A stretch of 64,000 nucleotides of DNA from Ruegeria atlantica (GTDB lineage: Bacteria > Pseudomonadota > Alphaproteobacteria > Rhodobacterales > Rhodobacteraceae), in the NCBI RefSeq assembly GCF_001458195.1, contig NZ_CYPU01000023.1, forward strand, positions 124,001 through 188,000. Reading direction: 5' to 3'. Every line of letters starts with the position of its first letter. Position 1 is the first letter of the stretch. The notes below the pieces were generated by a model. It saw only the letters and a list, made by a program, of their open reading frames with translations, ran no database searches and was not told the origin of the DNA. This document shows positions 51,449 to 60,917 of the stretch, piece after piece. The position numbers and the translations under genes are program-made.

Positions 51449-51763
51449 TTACATCAGGTCGTTTTCCACATCCTCAGCCGAGATACCCAGTGCATCCAAG
51501 CCATTTTCAAGGTGATCCGACAAGTGCGGCGTACCAATCAGGTAGTCCGCGCAAGGGGTCGAAGCCTCGGACTTGGCTGTTGCGATGGCCTCAGGCAGAT
51601 CTTCGGCGAAAAAGCTTTCGCGCCCGACCCACATGACAGCCACCAGTTCGGCCTGTTCGTCCTCGCTCATCCGGTCGATGAAGGCGCGCAATTCGCCCTC
51701 GGCGCGACCCAACTCGCGCCCCATCATCGCAACCTGAGCGATTTTCCTTGGCGAAATTTCCAT
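51449..51763 (-). CDS. DUF3775 protein
   Basis: The product (104 residues from the ATG at 51763; ATG at 51766 is adjacent) has DUF3775 features: MEISPRKIAQVAMMGRELGR, ELRAFIDRMSEDEQAELVAV and a HLSDHLENGLDALGI end. It is a small acidic cytosolic protein of unknown role common in alphaproteobacteria. It lies alone between a secreted protein gene and the DUF1365 gene. Confidence 0.85.
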   Translation of the reverse strand: MEISPRKIAQVAMMGRELGRAEGELRAFIDRMSEDEQAELVAVMWVGRESFFAEDLPEAIATAKSEASTPCADYLIGTPHLSDHLENGLDALGISAEDVENDLM

Positions 51764-51853
51764 CATGACCCAGCTCCTCGTATTCGCGGTTTCAATAGTA
51801 CCACAACCATGAGGAGGGGGCTGAGTCTTTGATCTTAAGCAAAGACCCAGGGG

Positions 51854-52627
51854 CTAAGGCTTGCGACTGCGGGATATCGGCTGATCGGGCACAGGGGCGG
51901 TTCGGAACGGAACAAACCGGGCCTTTTTGATCTTAAGTTTGATCGCCTGCCAGACAATCAGGAAAAACGCACGTCGCGCACCGAAGGGACGCCGCAGCAA
52001 CGACCACAGGATTGCCCGGTTGGTCAGCGGCGCGCGCGGCCCGGTCAGGGTGGCAATCAATCCACCCGCTTTTCGACCATAGTCAATCCAGACGCCGATA
52101 CGCTCGGGGCGATGGTCGAACCGGAACTCATACGTCCCTTCGATCTTTTGAAACGGTGAGACATGCATCAGCTTGTCCGCAACGATGCGATCAGTCGGCT
52201 GGATCGGGGCAAACCCGGGATTGTTGCACAGATAGCTGTGGCGCGTGCCGTAAGTGTTCGTAACCTCTGCTACCACCGCATATAGTTGTTCATCGGCATC
52301 GAAACAGAACCAGAAGCTGACCGGATTGAAGACATGCCCCAGCACCCGTGGCTGCGTCAGCAACTCAAGTCTTGCAGGTTGCGTCACACCCATTTCGTTG
52401 AATTTGGCTCGCAACCACACCGCACCCTTCCCTTTGCCGGGTTCACCGCCGTGGTCACGGTCTCGCCAATACATCGCATTTACACGGTTCATCGAAAACA
52501 AAAGCGGTGTGTAAGGTCGGGCTTCTGGGTCCATCAAGATGTAATCGATGGAATACCGAAACGCATTCTCGATCCCGCCCTTTCGACCGTGGTAAGTATG
52601 GCCTGAAATATGGTCGATCCTGTTCAT
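51854..52627 (-). CDS. DUF1365 protein, RpoE-regulon type
   Basis: The 257-residue protein has the DUF1365 pattern: HISGHTYHGRKGGIENAFRY, the FNPVSFWFCFD core, AEVTNTYGTRHSY and LMHVSPFQKIEGTYEFRF. Proteins of this family are encoded with the rpoE-chrR locus and cyclopropane fatty acid synthase-like genes in Rhodobacter and respond to singlet oxygen; a role in membrane fatty acid modification is suspected. It is divergent from rpoE here, which supports membership of that regulon. Confidence 0.88.
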   Translation of the reverse strand: MNRIDHISGHTYHGRKGGIENAFRYSIDYILMDPEARPYTPLLFSMNRVNAMYWRDRDHGGEPGKGKGAVWLRAKFNEMGVTQPARLELLTQPRVLGHVFNPVSFWFCFDADEQLYAVVAEVTNTYGTRHSYLCNNPGFAPIQPTDRIVADKLMHVSPFQKIEGTYEFRFDHRPERIGVWIDYGRKAGGLIATLTGPRAPLTNRAILWSLLRRPFGARRAFFLIVWQAIKLKIKKARFVPFRTAPVPDQPISRSRKP

Positions 52628-52742
52628 TCTCGTCAGTGTTCCAATTCGCCTGCAAGCCGTTCAAACGGCGCTGTTTTCTTCGACATGTAGATACTTATCA
52701 TACGAAACATGGTCCGGTTCGGATTAAAATCGCATCACAATG

Positions 52743-52770
52743 TGATCCAGCTTGGGTCTTACCGCGTAAT
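52743..52770 (+). promoter_or_regulatory. RpoE-type autoregulated promoter upstream of rpoE
   Basis: TGATCC at 52743-52748, an 18-base spacer and TAAT at 52767-52770 match the known Rhodobacter sigma-E consensus (TGATCC-N18-TAAG type). The -35 overlaps the palindrome ATCACA-A-TGTGAT (52734-52746). Transcription would begin at about 52776, which argues for a downstream rpoE start. Confidence 0.75.
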
Positions 52771-52875
52771 GTTGTTATGTTTACCGAGATCGATACCGCG
52801 ACCTTGGATGAACCGGTGGCCAGCAGGCCTTCACAGAAACCGTGGCGCGCAAAGAAACGCATCAAGGGTAAACCG

Positions 52876-53433
52876 GTGAACCGAGCGCAAGACAAGTGTG
52901 ACAAACGAGCTGAGTGGGTGGACCACGTCAGACTTATTAGGGACGCGCAGGATCAGGCAGCGTTTGCTGAGTTGTTTCAGCACTTCGCGCCGCGGATCAA
53001 GGCGTTCCTGATCAAGTCGGGCTCAGATGCGGCCATGGCCGAAGAGTGCGCACAAGAGGTGATGGTCACGCTGTGGCACAAGTCACATTTGTTCGACCCC
53101 ACGCGGGCAACCGTGGCCACATGGGTGTTCACGATCGCCCGGAACAAGCGCATCGACGTCCTGCGCAAACAACGCCGCCCCGAGCCCGAAGAACTGGGAT
53201 GGGGACCCGAGGCTGAACCGGAGCAGGACGACATACTCGTGCTGCAACAAGAAACTGCGCAGCTGCGCAACGCGATGACCGCGCTGCCAGAAGCGCAAAG
53301 ACAACTGATCGAGAAAGCCTATTTTGGCGATCTGAGCCATCGAGAAATCGCTTCTCAGACTGGATTGCCACTGGGAACGATCAAATCACGGATACGGCTG
53401 GCGCTGGACCGCTTGCGCCATGCGATGAATTGA
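52876..53433 (+). CDS. rpoE: ECF sigma factor RpoE (singlet oxygen response, ChrR-controlled)
   Basis: The 185-residue sigma factor has region 2 (AAFAELFQHFAPRIKAFLIK, ECAQEVMVTLWHKSHLFDPT, TWVFTIARNKRIDVLRKQ) and region 4 (IEKAYFGDLSHREIASQTGL, PLGTIKSRIRLALDRLRH). It closely matches Rhodobacter RpoE. I chose the GTG at 52876 (AAGGG upstream) because the promoter at 52743 would start transcription just before the ATG at 52777, leaving no leader for that longer form. It is followed by chrR and drives genes for singlet-oxygen defence. The 218-residue alternative remains possible. Confidence 0.93.
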   Translation: MNRAQDKCDKRAEWVDHVRLIRDAQDQAAFAELFQHFAPRIKAFLIKSGSDAAMAEECAQEVMVTLWHKSHLFDPTRATVATWVFTIARNKRIDVLRKQRRPEPEELGWGPEAEPEQDDILVLQQETAQLRNAMTALPEAQRQLIEKAYFGDLSHREIASQTGLPLGTIKSRIRLALDRLRHAMN

Positions 53434-53443
53434 GATGACGGTT

Positions 53444-54094
53444 ATGAGCAATAAAATCAAACATCACCTGACAGACGACCTGCTGATGGCTTACGCCGCA
53501 GGCACTCTGCCCGAGGCTTTCGACCTGATGGTCGCGACACATCTTTCCATGTGCAATCAATGTCGTGCTCAGGCCGAAAGCTTTGACGCCGTTGGCGGAT
53601 ATGTCCTGGAAGAACAGGACGAGACCGTTGCGATGAACGACAAGGCACTTGCGGAAACGATGGCTTTGATCGCAAACGGTGCGCCGATTGCCAAACCCAG
53701 GCGTCTCGGCTGTTCGGTTTTGCCAAGCCCGTTGCAGGATTACGTGGGCGGCGATGTGAACGACATCCGCTGGCGACCAATCGGCATGGGGGTCAAACAG
53801 GCGATCCTGCCGACGACCGGTGATGCAACAGCTCGGTTGCTGTTCATTCCGGCGGGCACCGCAGTTCCGGATCACAGCCACAACGGCGTGGAACTGACCA
53901 TGGTGTTGCAGGGCGCGTTTTCGGACGAGGTTGACCACTTCGCCCGTGGAGATGTCGAAATTGCAGATGAAGACCTCCACCATACTCCTACAGCAGACAT
54001 TACGGGGGATTGCATTTGCCTGGCGGTCACCGACGCGCCGCTGAAATTCAACAAACTGATGCCGCGTCTGTTCCAACCGTTCCTGAAGATCTGA
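53444..54094 (+). CDS. chrR: Zinc-binding anti-sigma factor ChrR
   Basis: From the ATG at 53444 the product is 216 residues. The N-terminal anti-sigma domain has H33, C37 and C40 (THLSMCNQC) and His near the start (IKHHLTDD), matching the zinc site of ChrR. The C-terminal half is a cupin (HSHNGVELTMVLQGAFSDEV, HHTPTA). It binds RpoE in the cytosol and releases it on singlet oxygen. It begins 10 bases after the rpoE stop. An ATG at 53435 is an alternative. Confidence 0.94.
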   Translation: MSNKIKHHLTDDLLMAYAAGTLPEAFDLMVATHLSMCNQCRAQAESFDAVGGYVLEEQDETVAMNDKALAETMALIANGAPIAKPRRLGCSVLPSPLQDYVGGDVNDIRWRPIGMGVKQAILPTTGDATARLLFIPAGTAVPDHSHNGVELTMVLQGAFSDEVDHFARGDVEIADEDLHHTPTADITGDCICLAVTDAPLKFNKLMPRLFQPFLKI

Positions 54095-54152
54095 CGCAAT
54101 CAGCGCTCATGTGGTACCCTGCCCTGCAAGCTGATTGTTGGAGGCATTTGAA

Positions 54153-54557
54153 ATGATCCGGACTATGTTCTTTGTTCTTGCCCTCATGGGTTTTTCATCT
54201 GTCGCTTCTGCCCAGTTGGTCGCTGACGTGAAGTTCGAACCGGGCAATTTCGGGACAATGGTCAATGGTACCGTCACTGGAAACGAGTACTTCGACTACA
54301 AGTTGGGTGCAAAAGCCGGGCAAGAGATGTTCGCCGACCTGAAGGTAAGCGACACAAATGGCTATGGCGTGATCTACTTCAACATCCTGCCGCCGGACAG
54401 TGATGGTTTCGCGATCTACAACGGCTCGATCGACGGGAATACCGCGCGCATTGAATTGCCTGAGGATGGAGACTACACGATCCGGGTCTACCTGATGGGC
54501 AATGACCGCGATACGGACAAGACGGTCGGCTACAATCTGGATCTGTCAATCCAGTAA
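54153..54557 (+). CDS. Secreted PliG-like protein
   Basis: The ATG at 54153 follows TTGGAGGCATTTGAA. The 134-residue protein has a signal peptide (MIRTMFFVLALMGFSSVASA) and a beta-sandwich pattern: FGTMVNGTVTGNEYFDYKLG, YFNILPPDSDGFAIYNGS and LPEDGDYTIRVYLMGNDRDT. This motif series is typical of the PliG family, inhibitors of g-type lysozyme, often annotated in Rhodobacteraceae as DNA breaking-rejoining protein. It would act in the periplasm. The annotation as inhibitor is by family resemblance only. Confidence 0.75.
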   Translation: MIRTMFFVLALMGFSSVASAQLVADVKFEPGNFGTMVNGTVTGNEYFDYKLGAKAGQEMFADLKVSDTNGYGVIYFNILPPDSDGFAIYNGSIDGNTARIELPEDGDYTIRVYLMGNDRDTDKTVGYNLDLSIQ

Positions 54558-54560
54558 TGC

Positions 54561-55790
54561 CTAGCCTTCGGACTGGCCCAGAGGCACAACGTTGGTCTGA
54601 TCGTCAGGCGCCAGTTCCTCGAAATCGAAGTTATCCAACCGCTGTGCCCGGCGGCCAGCCTTTTCCGCGCTGATCTTGATTTCCGAGATATCCTTGGCCG
54701 CTTGCCCAAAATGGCGGTCCAGATTGCCGACCCGATCACCCAAACGCTCAACATCCTTGTGCAGCAAACCCAGTTCTTTGCGGATCGCCCCAGCTTGTTC
54801 CTGCATCCGCGCGTCTTTGAGGATCGCACGCATCGTGTTCAGTGTCGCCATGCAAGTGGTGGGCGAGACGATCCACACGCGTTTGGTGAAACTCTCCTGC
54901 ACCAGTTCAGGAAATTTGGCATGAAGTTCGGCATAGACCGCCTCCGACGGCAGGAACATCAGTGCTCCATCTGCCGTTTCACCGTCCAGAATGTACTTCT
55001 CGGAAATATCCGTAATGTGGTTACGCACCGTGCTGCGGAACATCTGAACCGCCGCCTTCAACTCCATGTCATTGGTCGAACCGATCAGCGCCTCATAGGC
55101 CTCCAACGGGAACTTGCTGTCGATGACAATCGGTCCTGGAGGGTTCGGGAGGTTGATCAGGCAATCTGCGCGCCGTCCATTCGACAGGGTGGCCTGCAGC
55201 TTGAAACTATCCGAAGGCAGCGCCTTAGAGACGATATCATTCAGCTGAATCTCTCCGAAAGCACCACGCGTTTGCTTGTTCGACAGGATATCCTGCAAAG
55301 ACAGCACGTCGCCCGACAGTTTTGTGATATTGTCCTGCGCCTTGTCGATGGCGGCCAGACGTTCCTGCAACTGCGTTAGCGATGTCGCGGTTTGTTTGGA
55401 TGATCCATGCAGGGATTCCTTCATCCGCTCCTGCATCTCGGCCAAAGCACGCGCCGATTTCATCGCGTTATCCGCCAGTCGGTCATTCATCTGCTGCTGG
55501 ACCGAGGACAGACGGGTTTCAACCGTTTGGATCACCTGCACCTGCGCATTGGCCTGCGTGTCCGAAACATGCTGCAATCCGCCGCGCAATTGTTCCTGCC
55601 CCTGCCCCAATTGCTGCACATGCTGGCCAAGATGCGCCATCTGGCGGGACAGAGGTTCCGCCATCCGGGCCGACCGGTTGGCTGCGCGCAGCGACAAAAA
55701 CAGCAACAGCAGGATCAGCGTAACAACCCCGCCCACGGTCAGGATCACGGGGTCGTTCAGCGCATATTGGGTTCGTGCAATCTCGATCAT
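54561..55790 (-). CDS. rmuC: DNA recombination protein RmuC
   Basis: The 409-residue protein has an N-terminal membrane helix (VILTVGGVVTLILLLLFLSL), a long coiled coil (about 45-170) and the RmuC domain (GAFGEIQLNDIVSKALP, IDSKFPLEAYEALIG, GALMFLPSEAVYAELHAKFP). RmuC limits recombination or inverted-repeat instability; its nuclease-like domain is distantly related to endonucleases. It is convergent with the PliG-like gene and follows mutL in the same direction. Confidence 0.94.
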   Translation of the reverse strand: MIEIARTQYALNDPVILTVGGVVTLILLLLFLSLRAANRSARMAEPLSRQMAHLGQHVQQLGQGQEQLRGGLQHVSDTQANAQVQVIQTVETRLSSVQQQMNDRLADNAMKSARALAEMQERMKESLHGSSKQTATSLTQLQERLAAIDKAQDNITKLSGDVLSLQDILSNKQTRGAFGEIQLNDIVSKALPSDSFKLQATLSNGRRADCLINLPNPPGPIVIDSKFPLEAYEALIGSTNDMELKAAVQMFRSTVRNHITDISEKYILDGETADGALMFLPSEAVYAELHAKFPELVQESFTKRVWIVSPTTCMATLNTMRAILKDARMQEQAGAIRKELGLLHKDVERLGDRVGNLDRHFGQAAKDISEIKISAEKAGRRAQRLDNFDFEELAPDDQTNVVPLGQSEG

Positions 55791-55842
55791 GTCGCCTCGG
55801 ATGTTCTTGTTTTATTCTCCATAGCCCAACCAAGCCAATGGA

Positions 55843-57693
55843 TCAACTGCGGCCGAACAATCGCTCGATATCGCTCAGCTTCAATTCCACATAAGTCGGC
55901 CGCCCGTGGTTGCACTGACCGGAATGGGGCGTGGCCTCCATTTCCCGTAGAAGGGCGTTCATTTCTTCGGCCCGCATACGGCGACCCGACCGGACCGACC
56001 CATGACAGGCCACCCGGCTGAGAATCGCCTCAATCCGCGCCTGCACGGTCTGGCTTTCGCCCTGATCGGCCAGTTCGTCGAGGATATCGAGGATCATCGC
56101 CCGCGCGTCCACCTCTCCCAGAATGGCAGGAGTTTCACGCACCGCGACGGCACCGCCGCCGAAAGGTTCAATGGTCAGCCCCAGGTTCGTCAAATCATCA
56201 GCCACCTGCATCAAGCGCGCGCAATCGCTGTCAGACAGTTCAACAATTTCCGGGATCAAAAGCGCCTGCGCAGCAACCCCATTCTCGGCCATCTGTTTTT
56301 TGAGCTTTTCATAAACCAGCCGCTCATGTGCCGCATGTTGATCGACGATCACCATGCCGTCTGCGGTTTGGGCGATGATGTAGTTTTCATGTACCTGCCC
56401 ACGTGCCGCGCCCAAAGGCAGGTCTTCGACCGGAGCCTCGGCGGTTGGCACAGGGGCCGGCCCGACCACGTTGCCGCTGTAATCTTGTGACAGCTCGGCG
56501 AACCCCGGCGCCTGCGCTTGATACGCCGCCTGCCGTGCAGATGGCGAAGGTCGGTCCATCTGATAGACGCGTGCTGGCGCAGGTTGTGCGGGTTCCGGAC
56601 GCATCGCGCCCAGTGTCGCATTGGCCACTGTGGAGGAGGCCCTGTGCCCTGCCTCGGCCAGCGCGTGCCTCAGGGCCGAAACGATCAACCCGCGCGCGAC
56701 GCCCGGATCGCGGAACCGGACCTCGGACTTTGCCGGATGCACATTCACGTCGACCAAAGTCGGATCGCAATCGATGAACAATGCTGCTGCCGGATGACGA
56801 TCCCGGCTGAGGAAATCGAAATAGGCCGCCCGCAGCGCGCCCGTCAGCATCTTGTCGCGCACAGGACGACCATTGACGAACAGATACTGCGCCACCGCCG
56901 CACCGCGCGAATAGGTCGGCAAGGCGGCGTAACCGTACAACCGGATCCCCTCGCGCGTGGCATCGATCTGCAGGGCATTTTCAGCAAACTCGCGCCCTAT
57001 AACGCGGGCCAGCCGGGCATGCAGTGCGTCGAACAGATCACCATTTTCGCGGTCAGCGCGGAAGGTCACGCGCCCCTCTCCACCACCAGAGACGTCACGC
57101 AAAGTGAAAGTCACCGAAGGCTCGGCCATGGCCAGCCTTTTGACGGTGTCGGAGATTGCTTGGGCTTCAGCCCGGTCGGTGCGCATGAATTTCAACCGCG
57201 CAGGCGTTGCGAAAAAGAGATCGCGCAGTTCGACCACTGTGCCAGCACGTAAGGCGGCAGGTTTCACCGCCTCGATCCGACCACCCGCCACATGGACCGA
57301 AGCCGCCTCGCCCCCCGGCACCCGGCTGGTAATGGTCAGGCGCCCGACGGCGCCGAGCGATGGCAGCGCCTCACCCCGAAACCCGAAGGTGTGGATATTC
57401 AGCAAATCAGACCCGTCGATTTTCGAAGTCGCATGGCGCGACAAGGCCAATGGCAGATCCTCAGCAGCAATCCCACAGCCATCATCGGTGACGCGAATCA
57501 GCGTCTTACCACCATCGGCAATGTCGATCGCGACGCGGGTTGCACCTGCGTCGATGGCATTTTCCACCAATTCCTTGACCGCAGAAGCCGGACGTTCAAC
57601 AACCTCGCCTGCCGCAATACGGTTGATTGCTGCGTCGTCAAGTTGCCGGATGACCAGTCGATTTTCGCTGATATTGGGGTGTGCCTGCGCCAT
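55843..57693 (-). CDS. mutL: DNA mismatch repair protein MutL (endonuclease type)
   Basis: From the ATG at 57693 ([20 protein letters not shown]) the product is 616 residues. The GHKL ATPase domain is clear: [35 protein letters not shown], and [12 protein letters not shown] Pro/Ala-rich linker precedes the C-terminal domain, which has the metal-binding endonuclease motif [12 protein letters not shown] near residue 451 and further motifs near the end ([14 protein letters not shown]). Thus it nicks the strand itself, as in bacteria without MutH. The longer start at 57780 adds a poor extension. Confidence 0.97.
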   Translation of the reverse strand: MAQAHPNISENRLVIRQLDDAAINRIAAGEVVERPASAVKELVENAIDAGATRVAIDIADGGKTLIRVTDDGCGIAAEDLPLALSRHATSKIDGSDLLNIHTFGFRGEALPSLGAVGRLTITSRVPGGEAASVHVAGGRIEAVKPAALRAGTVVELRDLFFATPARLKFMRTDRAEAQAISDTVKRLAMAEPSVTFTLRDVSGGGEGRVTFRADRENGDLFDALHARLARVIGREFAENALQIDATREGIRLYGYAALPTYSRGAAVAQYLFVNGRPVRDKMLTGALRAAYFDFLSRDRHPAAALFIDCDPTLVDVNVHPAKSEVRFRDPGVARGLIVSALRHALAEAGHRASSTVANATLGAMRPEPAQPAPARVYQMDRPSPSARQAAYQAQAPGFAELSQDYSGNVVGPAPVPTAEAPVEDLPLGAARGQVHENYIIAQTADGMVIVDQHAAHERLVYEKLKKQMAENGVAAQALLIPEIVELSDSDCARLMQVADDLTNLGLTIEPFGGGAVAVRETPAILGEVDARAMILDILDELADQGESQTVQARIEAILSRVACHGSVRSGRRMRAEEMNALLREMEATPHSGQCNHGRPTYVELKLSDIERLFGRS

Positions 57694-57975
57694 ACCACCA
57701 GACCTAGCACATTCGCGCACGATTCTGCCACCGCTTTGGCTTGCATTTAATGTGAGGAGCGGGCGTTCGAACAATCGCACCGTGCCAGCCTAGACTTGCA
57801 GCCAGTCTGGGCGCGATTGCTCGAACGATCCGGAGTGAGTGGTGGTCATCCAATAATCAATGGGTCAATTCATACCACGAATACGGTTTCACGATGCGAA
57901 GACTCTCTGGGCCTCAAGTCGGGTGGCGAAGTTTGGCCGATACCGCAGAGGGCCCAGCGGCGGGAAAATGCCGGG

Positions 57976-58905
57976 TCACGCGGTTCCGGGTGCACCTGCC
58001 CGGGTCCGGCACGGCCCCCACAAAGCCGCAAACGCAAGGATCAGACCAGACATCGTTGCGATCATGCCCGCTGCACTGACTGCGTCCGCCGCCCCCAGCC
58101 AGAGCGGACCATATCCAGCCAGCACGTACCCGGAGACAGCCGACAGGATGGCAAAGACGATGCTCCACGCGATCTGGGTTTCGAGCCGGTTGGTCATCAT
58201 GCGCGCCGCCGCCGGGGGACAGATAAACATGGCAATCACAATGATCGAACCCACGGCGTCAAATGCCGCCACGGCGGCAATAGCTGCCGTGATCACAAGG
58301 GCCATGCCCAGAACTCCGGTCCGGACACCAATGGTGCGCGCGAACCCTTCGTCAAAGGTGGAAATCTTCAGCGGCCGCCAGAACAGCCATACAAAGACAG
58401 ATACCGCCAGCAAAGTCAGCGCAATCCGAGGCAATTCCGGCGGCAACCCCGCCAGCGCCACGGGATCCAACACCGAAGACCAGCCCACAGCGTCCAACCA
58501 GATCAGGCTTTCCAGATTGCCATACAGCGCATGTTCAACATCCAAGTGCACGGTCGAGGTATAGGTTTGTTCCAACAGCAGCACACCAGCAGCAAACATC
58601 GCGGTGAAAACCACCCCCATCGCGGCACCCGCCTCGATCTGCCCCAGCCGCCTGACGGCTTCGATCAGAACCACGGCCACCACCGCCGCGCCCGCGGCGC
58701 CCAGCATCATTGGCCAGGTTGAAATCGTTCCGGTCAGCAGAAAGGCCACGACAATACCCGGCAGCACCACATGGCTGATCGCATCCCCGATCAGAGCTTG
58801 TTTGCGCAGGACCAGAAAGTTCCCGGGCAAAGCACAGGCGATGGCGGCAAACGTGCCGATTAGTAACGGTGTCAAAGACAGGGGTACGAATTCTTCACCG
58901 TTCAT
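57976..58905 (-). CDS. Metal ABC transporter permease (TroD/SitD/MntB type)
   Basis: The 309-residue protein has eight or nine membrane helices and starts MNGEEFVPLSLTPLLIGTFA. LRKQALIGDAISHVVLPGIV and AAFDAVGSIIVIAMFICPPA are ABC-3 permease hallmarks. Its start overlaps the upstream permease stop by four bases, so the two are translationally coupled. It is the last gene of a four-gene operon with an ATPase and a metal-binding protein. The transported metal (Mn, Zn or Fe) is not fixed by sequence. Confidence 0.92.
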   Translation of the reverse strand: MNGEEFVPLSLTPLLIGTFAAIACALPGNFLVLRKQALIGDAISHVVLPGIVVAFLLTGTISTWPMMLGAAGAAVVAVVLIEAVRRLGQIEAGAAMGVVFTAMFAAGVLLLEQTYTSTVHLDVEHALYGNLESLIWLDAVGWSSVLDPVALAGLPPELPRIALTLLAVSVFVWLFWRPLKISTFDEGFARTIGVRTGVLGMALVITAAIAAVAAFDAVGSIIVIAMFICPPAAARMMTNRLETQIAWSIVFAILSAVSGYVLAGYGPLWLGAADAVSAAGMIATMSGLILAFAALWGPCRTRAGAPGTA

Positions 58906-60107
58906 GCCAGAACCTCCTGCGGGCCGCCGATCTGGCGGTCGATCTCGGCGATCTGATCTTGGGTCAGGACGGTTTCGATGTCCCGCAACCCGTCATAGAG
59001 CGCAGCTGTTGCCTCATGCATCTGATCGGCCCTGACGATTTCCCAGCGCTTTTCATCCCGCAGCGCCTTGGCAGCCCGGGCTTTGCCGATTTCGGTGGCC
59101 ACGCCATCTGCCCGCGCAAAACCAGCACGCCGCAACAGGCGCAAGGTCAACGGCTCATAGATCTTTTGCCCTTGCGCCAGTGCCAGCAGACCCTGCCGAA
59201 TGTGAACCCGACGCTGGAACCGCAGTTGCCGCAGAACCGCTGCCAGAACACCCCGAACAGGCGCAAGTAACAGGGACAGTGCGAAAAAGCCAAAGCTGAC
59301 CAGAACAATGATCGGGCCGGTGGGCAAATTGGGGGCCGAGGCCGACATCGCCGCCCCCAGATAGCCCGCCAACCCTCCGGCCAGTCCAGCTAGCAGCACC
59401 ACGCGGCCCGAACGGTCCGTCCAGAAACGCGCCGTGACAGGTGGGATGATCAGCAGCGCCACAATCAGGATTAGCCCGACAATTTTCAGGCCCACCACAG
59501 TAACTGCCATGACCAGCCCCATCATCGCCAGATCAATCCGGTGCACCGGCAGGCCCCGGGCAGCAGCGTATTCCGGGTCGAAAGCCACCATGGTCATAGG
59601 CCGGCGGATGATCATGACCAGCAACAGCGTCGCTGCCCCACCGATTGCGATGACCAGCGCATCGGCCCACAACATCCCTGCGGTCGAGCCAAGCAGGAAC
59701 CCTTCCAGCCCGGCCTGACGACCGACGCCCATGGTCTGGATCACGGTCAACAGCACGATGCCAAGGCCGAAGAACACCGACAGGATGGCACCAACGGCGG
59801 CATCCTCGGCCAGTCGTGTGTGGCGAGTCAGCCAGTTCATGCAAAGCAAACCGACCCAAGCCGACACCGCCGATCCGGCCAGTAGACCGATCAGGTTGCG
59901 CCCATCGCCGCCAAAGGCGACCAAAGCCATGAACCCAAGACAGACGCCGGGCAGAGTCGCGTGGCTGATTGCGTCGCTGACCAGCGCGCGTTTGCGCAGG
60001 AAAAGAAACGTGCCAGTAACACCAGCGGATATACCCAGCAAGGTCGCACCAATCGCGACCAGCGTGGCGTTATAGCCCAGCTGAAGGGTCAGAGCATCCC
60101 AAAGCAT
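58902..60107 (-). CDS. Metal ABC transporter permease with C-terminal DtxR/MntR-like extension
   Basis: The first 290 residues are an ABC-3 (TroC/SitC) permease: FLRKRALVSDAISHATLPGV and LKIVGLILIVALLIIPPVTA are visible. A further 110 or so residues follow (from about 292), basic and helical, with YEPLTLRLLRRAGFARADGV and RADQMHEATAALYDGLRDIE. This part resembles the winged-helix and dimer region of DtxR/MntR-type repressors, and such tails are known in some TroC-like permeases. It may sense cytosolic metal and gate transport. The length of 401 is long for this family. Coupled to the second permease. Confidence 0.9.
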   Translation of the reverse strand: MLWDALTLQLGYNATLVAIGATLLGISAGVTGTFLFLRKRALVSDAISHATLPGVCLGFMALVAFGGDGRNLIGLLAGSAVSAWVGLLCMNWLTRHTRLAEDAAVGAILSVFFGLGIVLLTVIQTMGVGRQAGLEGFLLGSTAGMLWADALVIAIGGAATLLLVMIIRRPMTMVAFDPEYAAARGLPVHRIDLAMMGLVMAVTVVGLKIVGLILIVALLIIPPVTARFWTDRSGRVVLLAGLAGGLAGYLGAAMSASAPNLPTGPIIVLVSFGFFALSLLLAPVRGVLAAVLRQLRFQRRVHIRQGLLALAQGQKIYEPLTLRLLRRAGFARADGVATEIGKARAAKALRDEKRWEIVRADQMHEATAALYDGLRDIETVLTQDQIAEIDRQIGGPQEVLA

Positions 60108-60110
60108 GAT

Positions 60111-60914
60111 TTACCCCAATGCGCGCGAAATCTGGTCGATCTGGGCTGTGGCTAGACGGCCACCATACGCCGATTGCAGGGTTTCTGCGGTAAAGGCCTC
60201 GGCCACAGTCCCTTCGGCCACTTTGCGGGTATTGATCAAGAATACATGGTCGAAATAATCAGTCACCGTGGCCAGATCGTGATGCACGACCACGACGGTC
60301 TTGCCCGCTTCTTTCAGCGACTTCAGCACTGCGATGATTGCTTTTTCCGTCGCTGCATCGACGCCTGCGAATGGCTCATCCAACAGGTAAAGATCAGCAT
60401 CCTGCGCCAGAGCACGGGCAAGAAAAACGCGCTGTTGCTGGCCACCGGACAATTGACCAATCTGACGATCGGCAAAATCGCGCATCCCGACCCGGTTAAG
60501 ACAGTCCATGGCCCGGGACATATGCCGGGCACGGACACGACCCAGCAAGCCCAGCTCGCGGGACAGACCCATCAACACAACATCAATCACGCGCGTCGGA
60601 AAATCCCAGTCGACGCTTGCGCGTTGCGGCACATAGGCAATTCGGGCACGCTGTTTCTCAAGCGGTTCACCAAAGACGGACACCTGCCCGGACAGGGGCG
60701 AAACGATACCCAGTGCCGCCTTCAGAAGCGTAGACTTCCCCGCCCCGTTCGGGCCGATGATCGCCGTCATCGCGCCGGGTTGCACGGTCATATCCACCGA
60801 AAACACGGCAGGTTTCTGACCGTATGAGACAGTCAGACCGCGAATGGCCAGTGGGCAGTCCTTTGTAATTTTTTCAGCAACCGAAGCACCCTGATGCGCA
60901 GCCAGCGACAGCAT
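60111..60914 (-). CDS. Metal ABC transporter ATP-binding protein (TroB/SitB type)
   Basis: The 267-residue ATPase has Walker A GPNGAGKSTLLK, Q-loop AYVPQRASVDWDFPTRVIDV, signature LSGGQQQRVFLARALAQDAD and Walker B LYLLDEPFAGVD, then H-loop VVVHHDLATV. It powers the two permeases. It starts three bases after the binding-protein gene and ends three bases before the first permease gene, so the operon is tight. The PxxxSVDWDFP segment is typical of Mn/Zn transporters. Confidence 0.94.
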   Translation of the reverse strand: MLSLAAHQGASVAEKITKDCPLAIRGLTVSYGQKPAVFSVDMTVQPGAMTAIIGPNGAGKSTLLKAALGIVSPLSGQVSVFGEPLEKQRARIAYVPQRASVDWDFPTRVIDVVLMGLSRELGLLGRVRARHMSRAMDCLNRVGMRDFADRQIGQLSGGQQQRVFLARALAQDADLYLLDEPFAGVDAATEKAIIAVLKSLKEAGKTVVVVHHDLATVTDYFDHVFLINTRKVAEGTVAEAFTAETLQSAYGGRLATAQIDQISRALG

Positions 60915-60917
60915 CGT

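Noticed and set aside
57860..58722. Two long plus-strand frames
   Set aside because: They are antisense to the metal permease and consist of Arg/His/Gly/Pro-rich translation typical of the wrong strand.
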